A stretch of 9,962 bases of DNA from Eubacteriales Family XIII. Incertae Sedis bacterium. GTDB lineage: Bacteria > Bacillota > Clostridia > Peptostreptococcales > Anaerovoracaceae. The DNA lies in the NCBI GenBank assembly GCA_031255695.1, contig JAIRSA010000216.1:1-9962 (forward strand). The letters run 5' to 3'. A model generated the notes under the pieces. It did no database searches and was not told the DNA's origin. It worked only from the letters and a program-made list of their open reading frames with translations. Below, piece after piece: positions 1 to 5,594 of this stretch (position 1 is the stretch's first letter; each line of letters opens with the position of its first letter). Made by a program: the position numbers and the translations under genes.

Positions 1-142
1 AGTCGAGCCGGGGATATATATCCCTGGGGAATTCGGCGTCCGCATAGAAGACTTGGCAATAGTAACGAAATTTGGTATAATAAATCTGACACATTCAGAA
101 AAACAGCTGATTGTCATAAGGGATCGGACGCAGCAAGCGTAG
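1..142 (+). CDS. Xaa-Pro aminopeptidase (M24 family), C-terminal fragment
   Basis: This is the 3' end of a gene that begins upstream of the window; the reading frame starts at base 2 and stops with TAG at 140-142, giving 46 visible residues. They begin VEPGIYIPGEFGVRIEDLAI. This is the C-terminal signature of the creatinase/aminopeptidase P (M24B) fold, which removes N-terminal residues preceding proline in the cytosol. In that family the Glu of VEPG and the Glu of RIED are the last two ligands of the dinuclear metal centre, and both are present. Placement just before efp is a very common gene order in Bacillota and supports the call. Related proteins usually end shortly after the position of QLIVI. 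Here the frame runs a further seven residues (RDRTQQA) into GC-rich repeat-like DNA, so the native stop may have been displaced. Family assignment is firm; the exact substrate is not known. Confidence 0.88.
   Translation, partial: VEPGIYIPGEFGVRIEDLAIVTKFGIINLTHSEKQLIVIRDRTQQA
53..81 (+). promoter_or_regulatory. Predicted sigma-A promoter for efp, inside the pepP-like coding end
   Basis: TTGGCA (53-58, 5 of 6 matches to the -35 consensus) is followed after exactly 17 bases by TATAAT (76-81, 6 of 6). Transcription would start near base 88, giving efp an untranslated leader of about 175 nt. The promoter lies wholly inside the preceding coding sequence, so efp can be transcribed independently of it. 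Prediction from sequence only. Confidence 0.7.
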
Positions 143-194
143 CGGTCCGCCGCAGGCTGCCTGGATCGGGCGCGGCGCGGCAGGATGGGCCGGC
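121..194 (+). other. GC-rich, hairpin-prone leader upstream of efp
   Basis: This stretch contains imperfect direct repeats: 121-134 and 163-176 agree at 12 of 14 bases, and a shorter related copy lies near 183-194. Short self-complementary arms are visible: CGGAC (125-129) with GTCCG (145-149), CGCCGC (148-153) with GCGGCG (172-177), and CTGCC (157-161) with GGCAG (179-183). These overlap, so they could be alternative folds of the efp leader RNA. No U-run follows any of them, so I do not call a terminator. It matches no riboswitch class that I recognise. Confidence 0.4.
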
Positions 195-230
195 TATAAA
201 ACAGTTATTTGGATATGGATTTTATTTATG

Positions 231-257
231 GCGGCCTGGCGGGCCGCGCAATGGAGG
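231..257 (+). promoter_or_regulatory. GC hairpin abutting the efp ribosome binding site
   Basis: GCGGCC (231-236), a 5-nt loop TGGCG, and GGCCGC (242-247) form a perfect 6-bp all-GC stem. It ends five bases before the Shine-Dalgarno GGAGG (253-257), which sits 5 nt from the ATG at 263. A stem this close to the binding site could influence ribosome access. The ribosome binding site also decides the efp start: the in-frame ATG at 209 would require translating through this stem and has no comparable site. Confidence 0.5.
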
Positions 258-262
258 CAAAT

Positions 263-826
263 ATGATTTACGCCAGCGAATTTAGAAAAGGTGTCACATT
301 CGAGGTTGAGGGGGAGCCGCATGTAGTGCTTGATTTTCAGCATGTAAAGCCGGGTAAGGGCGCGGCCTTCGTCAGGACGAAGTACAGGAACATACTTTCA
401 GGCGCCACGCGGGAGGAGGCGTTCAACCCGAACGACAAGTTCCCCAAGGCGCACATAGAGACCAAGAACATGCAGTATCTCTACAGCGACGGCGAGCTAT
501 ACTACTTCATGGATCAAGAAAGCTACGAGCAGATCCCCCTGATGCAGGAACAGGTCGAGGACGCCATACCGTATCTGCGCGAAAACGATCTCGCCACGAT
601 CAAGTTCTACAAGGACAAGGCCTTCCTCGTGGAGCCCCCGAACTTCGTCAACCTCAAGGTGATCGAGACAGAGCCGGGCGTCAAGGGCGATACGGCCACC
701 AACGTGACCAAGGCCGCCACCGTCGAGACAGGGGCGGTCATCCAGGTGCCGATTTTCATCGAGACAGGCGAAATCATACAGATCGATACCAGAAGCGGGG
801 AATATCTGGGCAGATCAAAGGAGTAA
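263..826 (+). CDS. efp: Translation elongation factor P (EF-P)
   Basis: EF-P binds the ribosome between the P and E sites and relieves stalling at consecutive prolines. The 187-residue product has the usual family length and the three-part layout: an N-terminal KOW-like barrel (about residues 1-62), a central OB domain, and a C-terminal OB domain. The C-terminal part carries the conserved stretch GDTATNVTKAATVETGA followed by VPIFIETGEII. The tip loop reads KPGKGAAF, placing the modifiable lysine at K32, as in Bacillus, where the equivalent lysine carries 5-aminopentanol. I see no modification gene here. The start at 263 was chosen because it gives the canonical MIYASEFRKG N-terminus and has GGAGG 5 nt upstream; an in-frame ATG at 209 would add 18 atypical residues. 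The stop codon directly follows the mltG ribosome binding site AAAGGAG (817-823), so the two genes are probably cotranscribed. Confidence 0.97.
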   Translation: MIYASEFRKGVTFEVEGEPHVVLDFQHVKPGKGAAFVRTKYRNILSGATREEAFNPNDKFPKAHIETKNMQYLYSDGELYYFMDQESYEQIPLMQEQVEDAIPYLRENDLATIKFYKDKAFLVEPPNFVNLKVIETEPGVKGDTATNVTKAATVETGAVIQVPIFIETGEIIQIDTRSGEYLGRSKE

Positions 827-834
827 CGCTGTAA

Positions 835-1917
835 ATGGCATCCGGAAAACATTACAAAACCAAAAAGAGGAGCCCCCTGCGCACCGTCGTTTCCCTGATC
901 GCTTTATTGATCATATTGGCTGCTGTTTCGGCTGCAGGGCTCTTTTTCTATGTGGACGCAAATTCCCGGCCCGTGGACATCGCCGACACGGCCGCCATAC
1001 AGACTGTCATACCGCCCGGCGCCGGTGCCGCGAAAGTGGCCCAGGTCCTGAAGGAGGGCGGGCTCATACGCAGCGAGCGGGTCTTCGTGCTGCAATCCAA
1101 GCGCCTCGGCTACGACAGCCGGTTCAGGGCAGGGGAGTTCACGCTGGCCAGGTCCATGTCCATGCGGGACATAATGTACGAACTTACGACGCATGGCGCC
1201 GGGGAGACTGCCCGGTTCACGATCCCCGAAGGCTACACAGTGCAGCAGACGGCGGACAAGCTGGCCGCAGACGGCGTGATCGCGGACGCGGCAGCCTTCC
1301 TTGCGGAAGCGGAGTCCGGCGATTTCAGCCAGTACAGGTTCCTTGAGGGCCTGGAGGCCCCAGGCAGCCGCCTCGAAGGCTTCCTGTACCCTGAGACATA
1401 CGAGGTATATAAAAGCTCCAGCCCCCGTGACATCGCGGAGCGGATGCTGGGGCAGTTCGACAAGCTGTTTACAGAAGAATATTACGATAAGGCCAGCGAG
1501 ATGGGGCTCACCGTGCTTGAGGCCGTCACCATCGCCTCCCTCATAGAGCGCGAGACGAAGGTGCCCGAAGAGCGCGCCCTGGTCTCCAGCGTCATACACA
1601 ACAGGCTTGAGAAGGGGATGCGGCTACAGATCGACGCGACCGTCCAGTACGCGCTGGGCGAGCAGAAGCCACGGCTGCTGTACTCCGATCTTGAGATTGA
1701 CTCGCCGTACAACACCTACAAGGCCGACGGCCTGCCTCCGGGGCCTATATGCTCGCCCCGGATCGAATGCATAGAGGCCGCGCTCTACCCGGCGGAATCG
1801 GACTATCTCTACTACGTCCTCAAGCCGGAGCTGAACGGCGCCCACAACTTCGCCGCAAGCTCCGGGGAATTCGAAAAGTTCAAGGCGCAGTACATAAAAG
1901 CGCTCGACGGAAAGTGA
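835..1917 (+). CDS. mltG: Endolytic peptidoglycan transglycosylase MltG
   Basis: MltG (YceG-like family) is a membrane-anchored lytic transglycosylase that cuts nascent glycan strands and is thought to set their length. The 360-residue protein has a basic N-terminus, one transmembrane helix (about 17-40), a LysM-like subdomain (about 53-125), and the catalytic domain (about 126-355). The active-site motif ASLIERET spans 234-241. By comparison with E. coli MltG, E238 is the probable catalytic glutamate. The family stretches HNRLEKGMRLQIDATVQYALG (shortened here: HNRLEKGM at 255-262), SPYNTYKADGLPPGPI (290-305) and the AHNFA segment near 336-340 are intact. It lies 8 bp after efp, with AAAGGAG 11 nt before the ATG. 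In Bacillus the same gene (yrrL) heads the yrrL–yrrO group, consistent with the U32 gene that follows 9 bp later. Confidence 0.96.
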   Translation: MASGKHYKTKKRSPLRTVVSLIALLIILAAVSAAGLFFYVDANSRPVDIADTAAIQTVIPPGAGAAKVAQVLKEGGLIRSERVFVLQSKRLGYDSRFRAGEFTLARSMSMRDIMYELTTHGAGETARFTIPEGYTVQQTADKLAADGVIADAAAFLAEAESGDFSQYRFLEGLEAPGSRLEGFLYPETYEVYKSSSPRDIAERMLGQFDKLFTEEYYDKASEMGLTVLEAVTIASLIERETKVPEERALVSSVIHNRLEKGMRLQIDATVQYALGEQKPRLLYSDLEIDSPYNTYKADGLPPGPICSPRIECIEAALYPAESDYLYYVLKPELNGAHNFAASSGEFEKFKAQYIKALDGK

Positions 1918-1926
1918 GCCGCCGGC

Positions 1927-3219
1927 ATGATGCCTGACCGCGCCGGGGCAGCCGCCCGGCCCATCAAAAAATACGGCAATGCCCATGGCATCGAGCTGCT
2001 GGCCCCTGCGGGCGATCTCGAAAAGCTGAAATTCGCGATTGAGTACGGCGCGGACGCCGTATACTTCGGCGGCCATGTAGGGAGCCTGCGGGCGGCGGCC
2101 GGCAACCTTTCAGCCAGCGAGATATACGAAGGCGTGGGCTTTGCCCACCAGAGGGGGCGGCGCGCCTACCTGGCGCTGAACATCTATGCGCACGACAGCG
2201 AGCTTGACGCCATAGAGGCCTTCCTAGGCGAGATAAAGGCCGCCGGCATAGACGGCTTCATCGTCTCCGAACCCGGCGTGATGGCCCTCGTGCGCGAGGC
2301 CATCCCCGATGCCAGGCTGCACCTGTCCACGCAGGCGAGCCTCACGAACGCCAGGGCGGCCAGATTCTGGCATTCGGCCGGCATAAGCCGCGTAGTGCTC
2401 GCAAGGGAGATGTCGCTGTACGAGATCAGGGGGCTGGCGTCCGGCGCCCCGGAAGGCCTTGAGATCGAGGCCTTTGCCCACGGCGCGATGTGCATCGCCT
2501 ATTCCGGCAGATGCCTCATGTCGGCGGCGATGACGGGGAGAAGCGCCAACAGCGGCGAATGCGCACACCCGTGCCGCTATAAATACAGCATCGTCGAGGA
2601 GAAGCGCCCCGGCGAGTACTTTCCGCTGGAGCAGGATCTCTATGGCTCATATATACTGAATTCCAAGGACCTGTGCATGATAAGGCATATACCTGAGATG
2701 GCGGCGGCAGGGATCTCTTCCATAAAGATAGAGGGGCGCATGAAAAGCGCCTACTACGTCGCCGCAGTCACGCGCGCCTACAGGGCCGCACTCGATATGT
2801 GGCATGCGGATCCCGGAAGCTACGCCTTCGACGAGGGCTGGCTCTCCGAACTGATGAAGGCGAGCCACAGGGAATTCACCACGGGCTTCTACTTCGGCCA
2901 GGCCGGCCCCTCCGCCCAGGCGAGCGCGGCAGGCGGCTATATACAGGAGTACGACTTTGTAGGCATAGTCAAGGGCTACGACAGCGCGGCCAAGGTGGCG
3001 CTGGTGGAGCAGAGGAACAAATTCTCGCTGGGCGAGGAACTGGAGGCCTTCGGGCCGCCCGCCGGGGCATTCACGTTCCGCGTCGAGGGCATGCGCGACG
3101 CAGAGGGCGCGGCGATATCCTCAGCGCCGCATCCGCAGCAGCTTGTATACATCAAAATGGACGCCCCGGTCAACGAAAATTACATATTGCGTAGACATAA
3201 ATTGCAAAACGCGGTATAA
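1927..3219 (+). CDS. U32 family Fe-S protein, probable TrhP-like tRNA hydroxylation protein
   Basis: The 430-residue product carries the U32 signature EAFAHGAMCIAYSGRCLMS (181-199) and an N-terminal ELLAPAGD motif of a TIM-barrel-like core. It has a C-terminal beta-rich domain from about residue 340. Cysteines C189, C196, C212 and C250 have nearly the spacing of the four [4Fe-4S] ligands described for UbiU/TrhP-type members. U32 proteins were first called peptidases, but this branch acts in RNA modification: TrhP enzymes hydroxylate wobble uridine of tRNA using prephenate-derived chemistry. Length (about 420-450 in TrhP and YrrO) and position next to mltG favour that role, an inference. Bacillus has a methyltransferase (yrrM/trmR) and a shorter U32 gene (yrrN) between mltG and yrrO; neither is here. 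The start could be 1927 or the adjacent ATG at 1930; the ribosome binding site is weak. Fifteen residues before the usual start of homology are Ala/Arg-rich. Confidence 0.9.
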   Translation: MMPDRAGAAARPIKKYGNAHGIELLAPAGDLEKLKFAIEYGADAVYFGGHVGSLRAAAGNLSASEIYEGVGFAHQRGRRAYLALNIYAHDSELDAIEAFLGEIKAAGIDGFIVSEPGVMALVREAIPDARLHLSTQASLTNARAARFWHSAGISRVVLAREMSLYEIRGLASGAPEGLEIEAFAHGAMCIAYSGRCLMSAAMTGRSANSGECAHPCRYKYSIVEEKRPGEYFPLEQDLYGSYILNSKDLCMIRHIPEMAAAGISSIKIEGRMKSAYYVAAVTRAYRAALDMWHADPGSYAFDEGWLSELMKASHREFTTGFYFGQAGPSAQASAAGGYIQEYDFVGIVKGYDSAAKVALVEQRNKFSLGEELEAFGPPAGAFTFRVEGMRDAEGAAISSAPHPQQLVYIKMDAPVNENYILRRHKLQNAV

Positions 3220-3220
3220 T
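3192..3220 (+). promoter_or_regulatory. Predicted sigma-A promoter overlapping the end of the U32 gene
   Basis: TAGACA (3192-3197, 5 of 6 to the -35 consensus), a 17-base spacer and a perfect TATAAT (3215-3220) make a strong predicted promoter. Its -10 box includes the U32 stop codon TAA (3217-3219). Transcription would begin near 3227, inside the first 38-bp repeat, and give the downstream CNNM/CBS gene a leader of roughly 220 nt. Prediction from sequence only. Confidence 0.6.
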
Positions 3221-3242
3221 AGCCAAAGGGCGGCTATTATAC
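3214..3242. repeat. 11-bp perfect inverted repeat overlapping the promoter -10 box
   Basis: GTATAATAGCC (3214-3224), a 7-nt centre AAAGGGC, and GGCTATTATAC (3232-3242) are perfect inverted arms. The left arm contains the -10 box of the predicted promoter and the U32 stop codon. The element could be a repressor operator, a hairpin near the RNA 5' end, or the end of an inserted repeat. No U-run follows, so it is not a standard terminator. Confidence 0.6.
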
Positions 3243-3258
3243 ATTTAGGCCCTCCGCT
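3221..3258. repeat. 38-bp direct repeat, copy 1
   Basis: This copy is identical at all 38 positions to 3299-3336, with a period of 78 bp. It includes the right arm of the 11-bp inverted repeat, and its 3' end supplies the left arm of a hairpin at 3252-3267. An internal pairing AGGGC (3227-3231) with GCCCT (3249-3253) is also possible. Perfect identity in noncoding DNA suggests a recent duplication or a member of a dispersed intergenic repeat family. Confidence 0.85.
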
Positions 3259-3303
3259 CGCGCGGAGATGGCAGGTCATGGCATCTGCGTGCCATGACAG
3301 CCA
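3252..3303. other. Two hairpins in the spacer between the 38-bp repeats
   Basis: CTCCGC (3252-3257), a 4-nt loop TCGC and GCGGAG (3262-3267) form a 6-bp stem. GTCATGGCA (3275-3283), loop TCTGCG, and TGCCATGAC (3290-3298) form a perfect 9-bp stem. That second stem can be extended by TGGC (3269-3272) with GCCA (3300-3303) across a small internal loop. Neither has a following U-run. Confidence 0.6.
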
Positions 3304-3336
3304 AAGGGCGGCTATTATACATTTAGGCCCTCCGCT
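3299..3336. repeat. 38-bp direct repeat, copy 2
   Basis: This copy is identical to 3221-3258 but sits in different flanks. Here the left arm of the inverted repeat is reduced to AGCC/GGCT (4 bp), so this copy lacks both the palindrome and the -10 box found at copy 1. Confidence 0.85.
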
Positions 3337-3377
3337 AAGCCCCAAAACGCCCCACAGGATTACGTTGATTATTTTGT

Positions 3378-3439
3378 CGGCAGCTTGATTCTGCCGCCCC
3401 GCACGCGGCCATTGCCCGCAAGCGCGGGGAATACAGGAG
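3378..3439 (+). other. Leader hairpins and ribosome binding site before the CNNM/CBS gene
   Basis: CGGCAG (3378-3383), loop CTTGATT, CTGCCG (3391-3396) form a 6-bp stem. CCCGC (3415-3419), loop AAGC, GCGGG (3424-3428) form a 5-bp stem. An alternative pairing CCCCGC (3397-3402) with GCGGGG (3424-3429) would compete with the latter. The Shine-Dalgarno AGGAG (3435-3439) lies 8 nt before the ATG at 3448. A switchable fold is possible but unproven. Confidence 0.4.
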
Positions 3440-3447
3440 TGAACACA

Positions 3448-4824
3448 ATGCTAGACCCTGACCCTGAAGGATTACCGTATTTGCCCCAGATAATATTGCT
3501 GGTTGCACTGATATTGATAAACGCCTATTTCGCGGCAGCGGAAATGGCTGTCGTGTCCGTAAACAAGGTGAAGATCAAAACCCTTGCGGCGGACGGCAAC
3601 AAAAGCGCCCGCGTATTGCAGACGCTGCTGGAACAGCCGAACAAATTCCTTTCGACAATACAGGTCATGATAACCCTTGCGGGTTTCCTGACAAGCGCGA
3701 CCGCCGCCACCGCCATGGCCGACGATTTCGGCGCCATCCTTGCCATTATCGGCCTGCCTTACAGCTACCAGGCCGCTGTGGTCCTGATAACCTTGGCACT
3801 GTCATACATAAGCCTGGTCTTCGGGGAACTCTTCCCGAAACGATTGGCGCTGCTCTTCGCTGAGCGCATTGCCATGTTTTCGGCGCGGCCGATACTGTTC
3901 ATATCGAAGATCGTGGCGCCGTTTGTGTGGCTGCTTTCCAAGTCGGTCAACATACTGATGCGGATGACGGGGACCGACACGGCGAATATAGAAGAGGAGT
4001 ATTCGGAAGAGGAGATCAAGTCCCTCCTTGAGGTGGGGCGCGAAACGGGCCTCATAAACGAAGCGGGCAAGGAGATGATAACGAGCATCTTCGAGTTCGA
4101 CGACAAGCTGGCCTATGAAATAATGACGCCGCGCACCGATGTCTACATGATAAACATCAACGAGCCTCTGCAAAGCTATGTGGACGAGCTGCTGGAAGAG
4201 CGGTACTCGCGGGTGCCCGTCTACGACAAGGACGTGGACGACATAATCGGCGTCCTGTACATGAAAGACTTCATAATAAAGGCGCGGCAGTTCGGCTTCG
4301 ACAAGGTCCATCTGCGCAAGGTGCTCCAGAAGCCATATTTCGTCCCTGAGAGCAAGAACATCGACGAGCTGTTCCGCGAAATGCAGGTCTCGAAGACCCA
4401 TATAGCCCTCCTGATAGACGAGTACGGGGGCTTTTCGGGCCTGGTGACGCTGGAAGACATCATAGAAGAGGTAATGGGCAATATAGACGACGAATACGAG
4501 GACAATGAGCCGAAGCTCGTAGAAAACGGCAAAAACTGCTGGCTACTGGACGGCGGCTATTACATTGACGATCTGAACGCCGAGCTGGATCTCAACATAG
4601 AATCCACCGAGCACGAGACCATAAGCGGTTTCATAATCGACCGCATAGGCGAGATACCCGACGAAAACGATCCCAAGGAGTACGTCATCGAGGAAGGGGA
4701 CTGCATATTCAAGGTGGAATCCGTGAAGGAGCGCAGGGTGGACAAGATACTCCTTACCATTTTGCCGGACGAGGCGGAAGAGGGCGGCAAGGCGGAAAAC
4801 GGAGAAGAGAATGGGCAGCACTGA
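3448..4824 (+). CDS. CNNM/CBS-pair/CorC_HlyC membrane protein (hemolysin-family, probable Mg2+ or divalent cation exporter)
   Basis: The 458-residue protein has the full three-domain layout of the family. A DUF21/CNNM transmembrane domain (about 10-175) has hydrophobic segments near 12-34, 70-85, 95-128 and 145-168 and the motif GELFPKRLAL (126-135). A pair of CBS domains follows (about 224-345; MTPRTDVYM at 226-234, LIDEYGGFSGLVTLEDIIEE at 322-341). A CorC_HlyC domain lies at about 357-440. Members such as MpfA and the CNNM proteins export or control Mg2+; older databases call them hemolysins. The acidic C-terminal tail (EEGGKAENGEEN) is unstructured. I chose the ATG at 3448 because it has AGGAG 8 nt upstream and a usual N-terminus; an in-frame ATG at 3385 would add 21 Pro/Arg-rich residues encoded in a hairpin region. 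The gene overlaps the next one by 14 bp. The specific ion is an inference. Confidence 0.94.
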   Translation: MLDPDPEGLPYLPQIILLVALILINAYFAAAEMAVVSVNKVKIKTLAADGNKSARVLQTLLEQPNKFLSTIQVMITLAGFLTSATAATAMADDFGAILAIIGLPYSYQAAVVLITLALSYISLVFGELFPKRLALLFAERIAMFSARPILFISKIVAPFVWLLSKSVNILMRMTGTDTANIEEEYSEEEIKSLLEVGRETGLINEAGKEMITSIFEFDDKLAYEIMTPRTDVYMININEPLQSYVDELLEERYSRVPVYDKDVDDIIGVLYMKDFIIKARQFGFDKVHLRKVLQKPYFVPESKNIDELFREMQVSKTHIALLIDEYGGFSGLVTLEDIIEEVMGNIDDEYEDNEPKLVENGKNCWLLDGGYYIDDLNAELDLNIESTEHETISGFIIDRIGEIPDENDPKEYVIEEGDCIFKVESVKERRVDKILLTILPDEAEEGGKAENGEENGQH

Positions 4825-5188
4825 TATTGACGGGCTTGGCAAGATTACCATATCCGAGGATGCCATAACGGCCTGCATCAGGGAGGCGGTATTGAGCACG
4901 AGCGGGGTGTACGGCCTCGCCGGGGGCTTCTCGGACGCCTTCTCGCAGAACATCCTGGGCAAGGAGCTGAAGTCCAAAGGCATGAAGATATCCGAAGCGG
5001 AGGAGGGCATAGTCATAGACGTGCACATCTTGGTAGTATACGGGGTCAAGATCCCTGAGATAGCATGGAACCTGCAGAAGAAGATCAAAAGCGGCATCGA
5101 GGAGATGACCGATGCTGCGGTCAAGGCGGTGAACATCGTGGTGCAGGGCGTGCGTGAGCAGTCGGACGAGGCGGAAGGCGATGAGTAG
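4811..5188 (+). CDS. Asp23/Gls24 family protein (YqhY-like)
   Basis: This is a 125-residue member of the Asp23/Gls24 (DUF322) family. The characteristic blocks are present: GKITISEDAI (10-19) near the N-terminus, SGVYGLAGG in the middle, EGIVIDVHILVVYGVKIPEI, and a C-terminal EEMTDAAVKAVNIVVQGV. The family includes cell-envelope-associated and alkaline-shock proteins. The paralogue encoded next to nusB corresponds by position to Bacillus YqhY, which is genetically linked to acetyl-CoA carboxylase homeostasis; that specific role is inferred from synteny. There is no signal peptide or membrane helix, so it is predicted to be cytosolic. GGAG (4801-4804) precedes the ATG by 6 nt. It overlaps the CNNM/CBS gene by 14 bp and nusB by 8 bp, so all three are probably translated from one mRNA. 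Confidence 0.93.
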   Translation: MGSTDIDGLGKITISEDAITACIREAVLSTSGVYGLAGGFSDAFSQNILGKELKSKGMKISEAEEGIVIDVHILVVYGVKIPEIAWNLQKKIKSGIEEMTDAAVKAVNIVVQGVREQSDEAEGDE

Positions 5189-5594
5189 GAACAGGCGCCC
5201 AAAGGCGCGCGCGGCCTTGATGCAGATGCTTTTCCAGATGGAGGCACAAGGCGATTTCAGCGAGGCGGCTAAGGATTCCTTTGTCGCCAGATACATGGAG
5301 GACAGGTCGCAGGAAGCCTATTTCACGAGCTGCTATGAGGCGGTGCGCGACAACCTCGGCGCGATAGACGCCCAAATAGGGGCGGCAAGCGAGAACTGGA
5401 AGCTGTCGAGGATAAGCAGGATAGATATGTCCATACTGAGGATCGCGGTCGCGGAGATCATGTTCCTCGACGACGTGCCCAAGGCGGTATCGGCCGACGA
5501 GGCCGTGCGCATGGCGAAAATATACAGCAGCGACGACTCCCACAAGTTCATAAACGGCATCTTGGGGCGGATCATACGCTCTGCGGGCGAATGA
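5181..5594 (+). CDS. nusB: Transcription antitermination factor NusB
   Basis: NusB pairs with NusE (ribosomal protein S10) at boxA RNA and supports antitermination in rRNA operons. The 137-residue all-helical product matches the family length. The N-terminal ARAALMQMLFQMEAQG and the C-terminal half are diagnostic: SRISRIDMSILRIAVAEI, then DDVPKAVSADEAVRMAK, then SSDDSHKFINGILGRI. The ATG at 5181 is preferred because it gives MSRNRRPKARAALMQ, as in the family. An in-frame ATG at 5154 would add nine residues and lengthen the overlap with the preceding gene. GGAAGG (5173-5178) lies just upstream, unusually close to the start, so translation probably depends on coupling to the preceding gene, whose stop is at 5186-5188. 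The final TGA overlaps the next ATG (ATGA at 5591-5594). Confidence 0.96.
   Translation: MSRNRRPKARAALMQMLFQMEAQGDFSEAAKDSFVARYMEDRSQEAYFTSCYEAVRDNLGAIDAQIGAASENWKLSRISRIDMSILRIAVAEIMFLDDVPKAVSADEAVRMAKIYSSDDSHKFINGILGRIIRSAGE

Noticed and set aside
209..262. Longer EF-P reading frame starting at ATG 209
   Set aside because: It adds 18 residues not typical of EF-P and runs through the GC hairpin; the ATG at 263 has GGAGG at ideal spacing and the canonical N-terminus.
904..1599. Long open frame on the minus strand inside mltG (231 codons)
   Set aside because: It is antisense to a clearly recognised gene, resembles no family, and is explained by GC-rich codon bias.
3121..3345. Minus-strand frame of 74 codons with a repeated peptide SGGPKCIIAALWL
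   Set aside because: The peptide repeat is just the translation of the two 38-bp DNA repeats; part of the frame overlaps the U32 gene and there is no convincing ribosome binding site.
3378..3400. Intrinsic terminator at the 6-bp stem before the CNNM/CBS gene
   Set aside because: The stem is followed by CCCC rather than a T-run.
3385..3447. Upstream ATG (3385) for the CNNM/CBS protein
   Set aside because: It adds a Pro/Arg-rich leader from a hairpin region and has no ribosome binding site; ATG 3448 has AGGAG 8 nt upstream.
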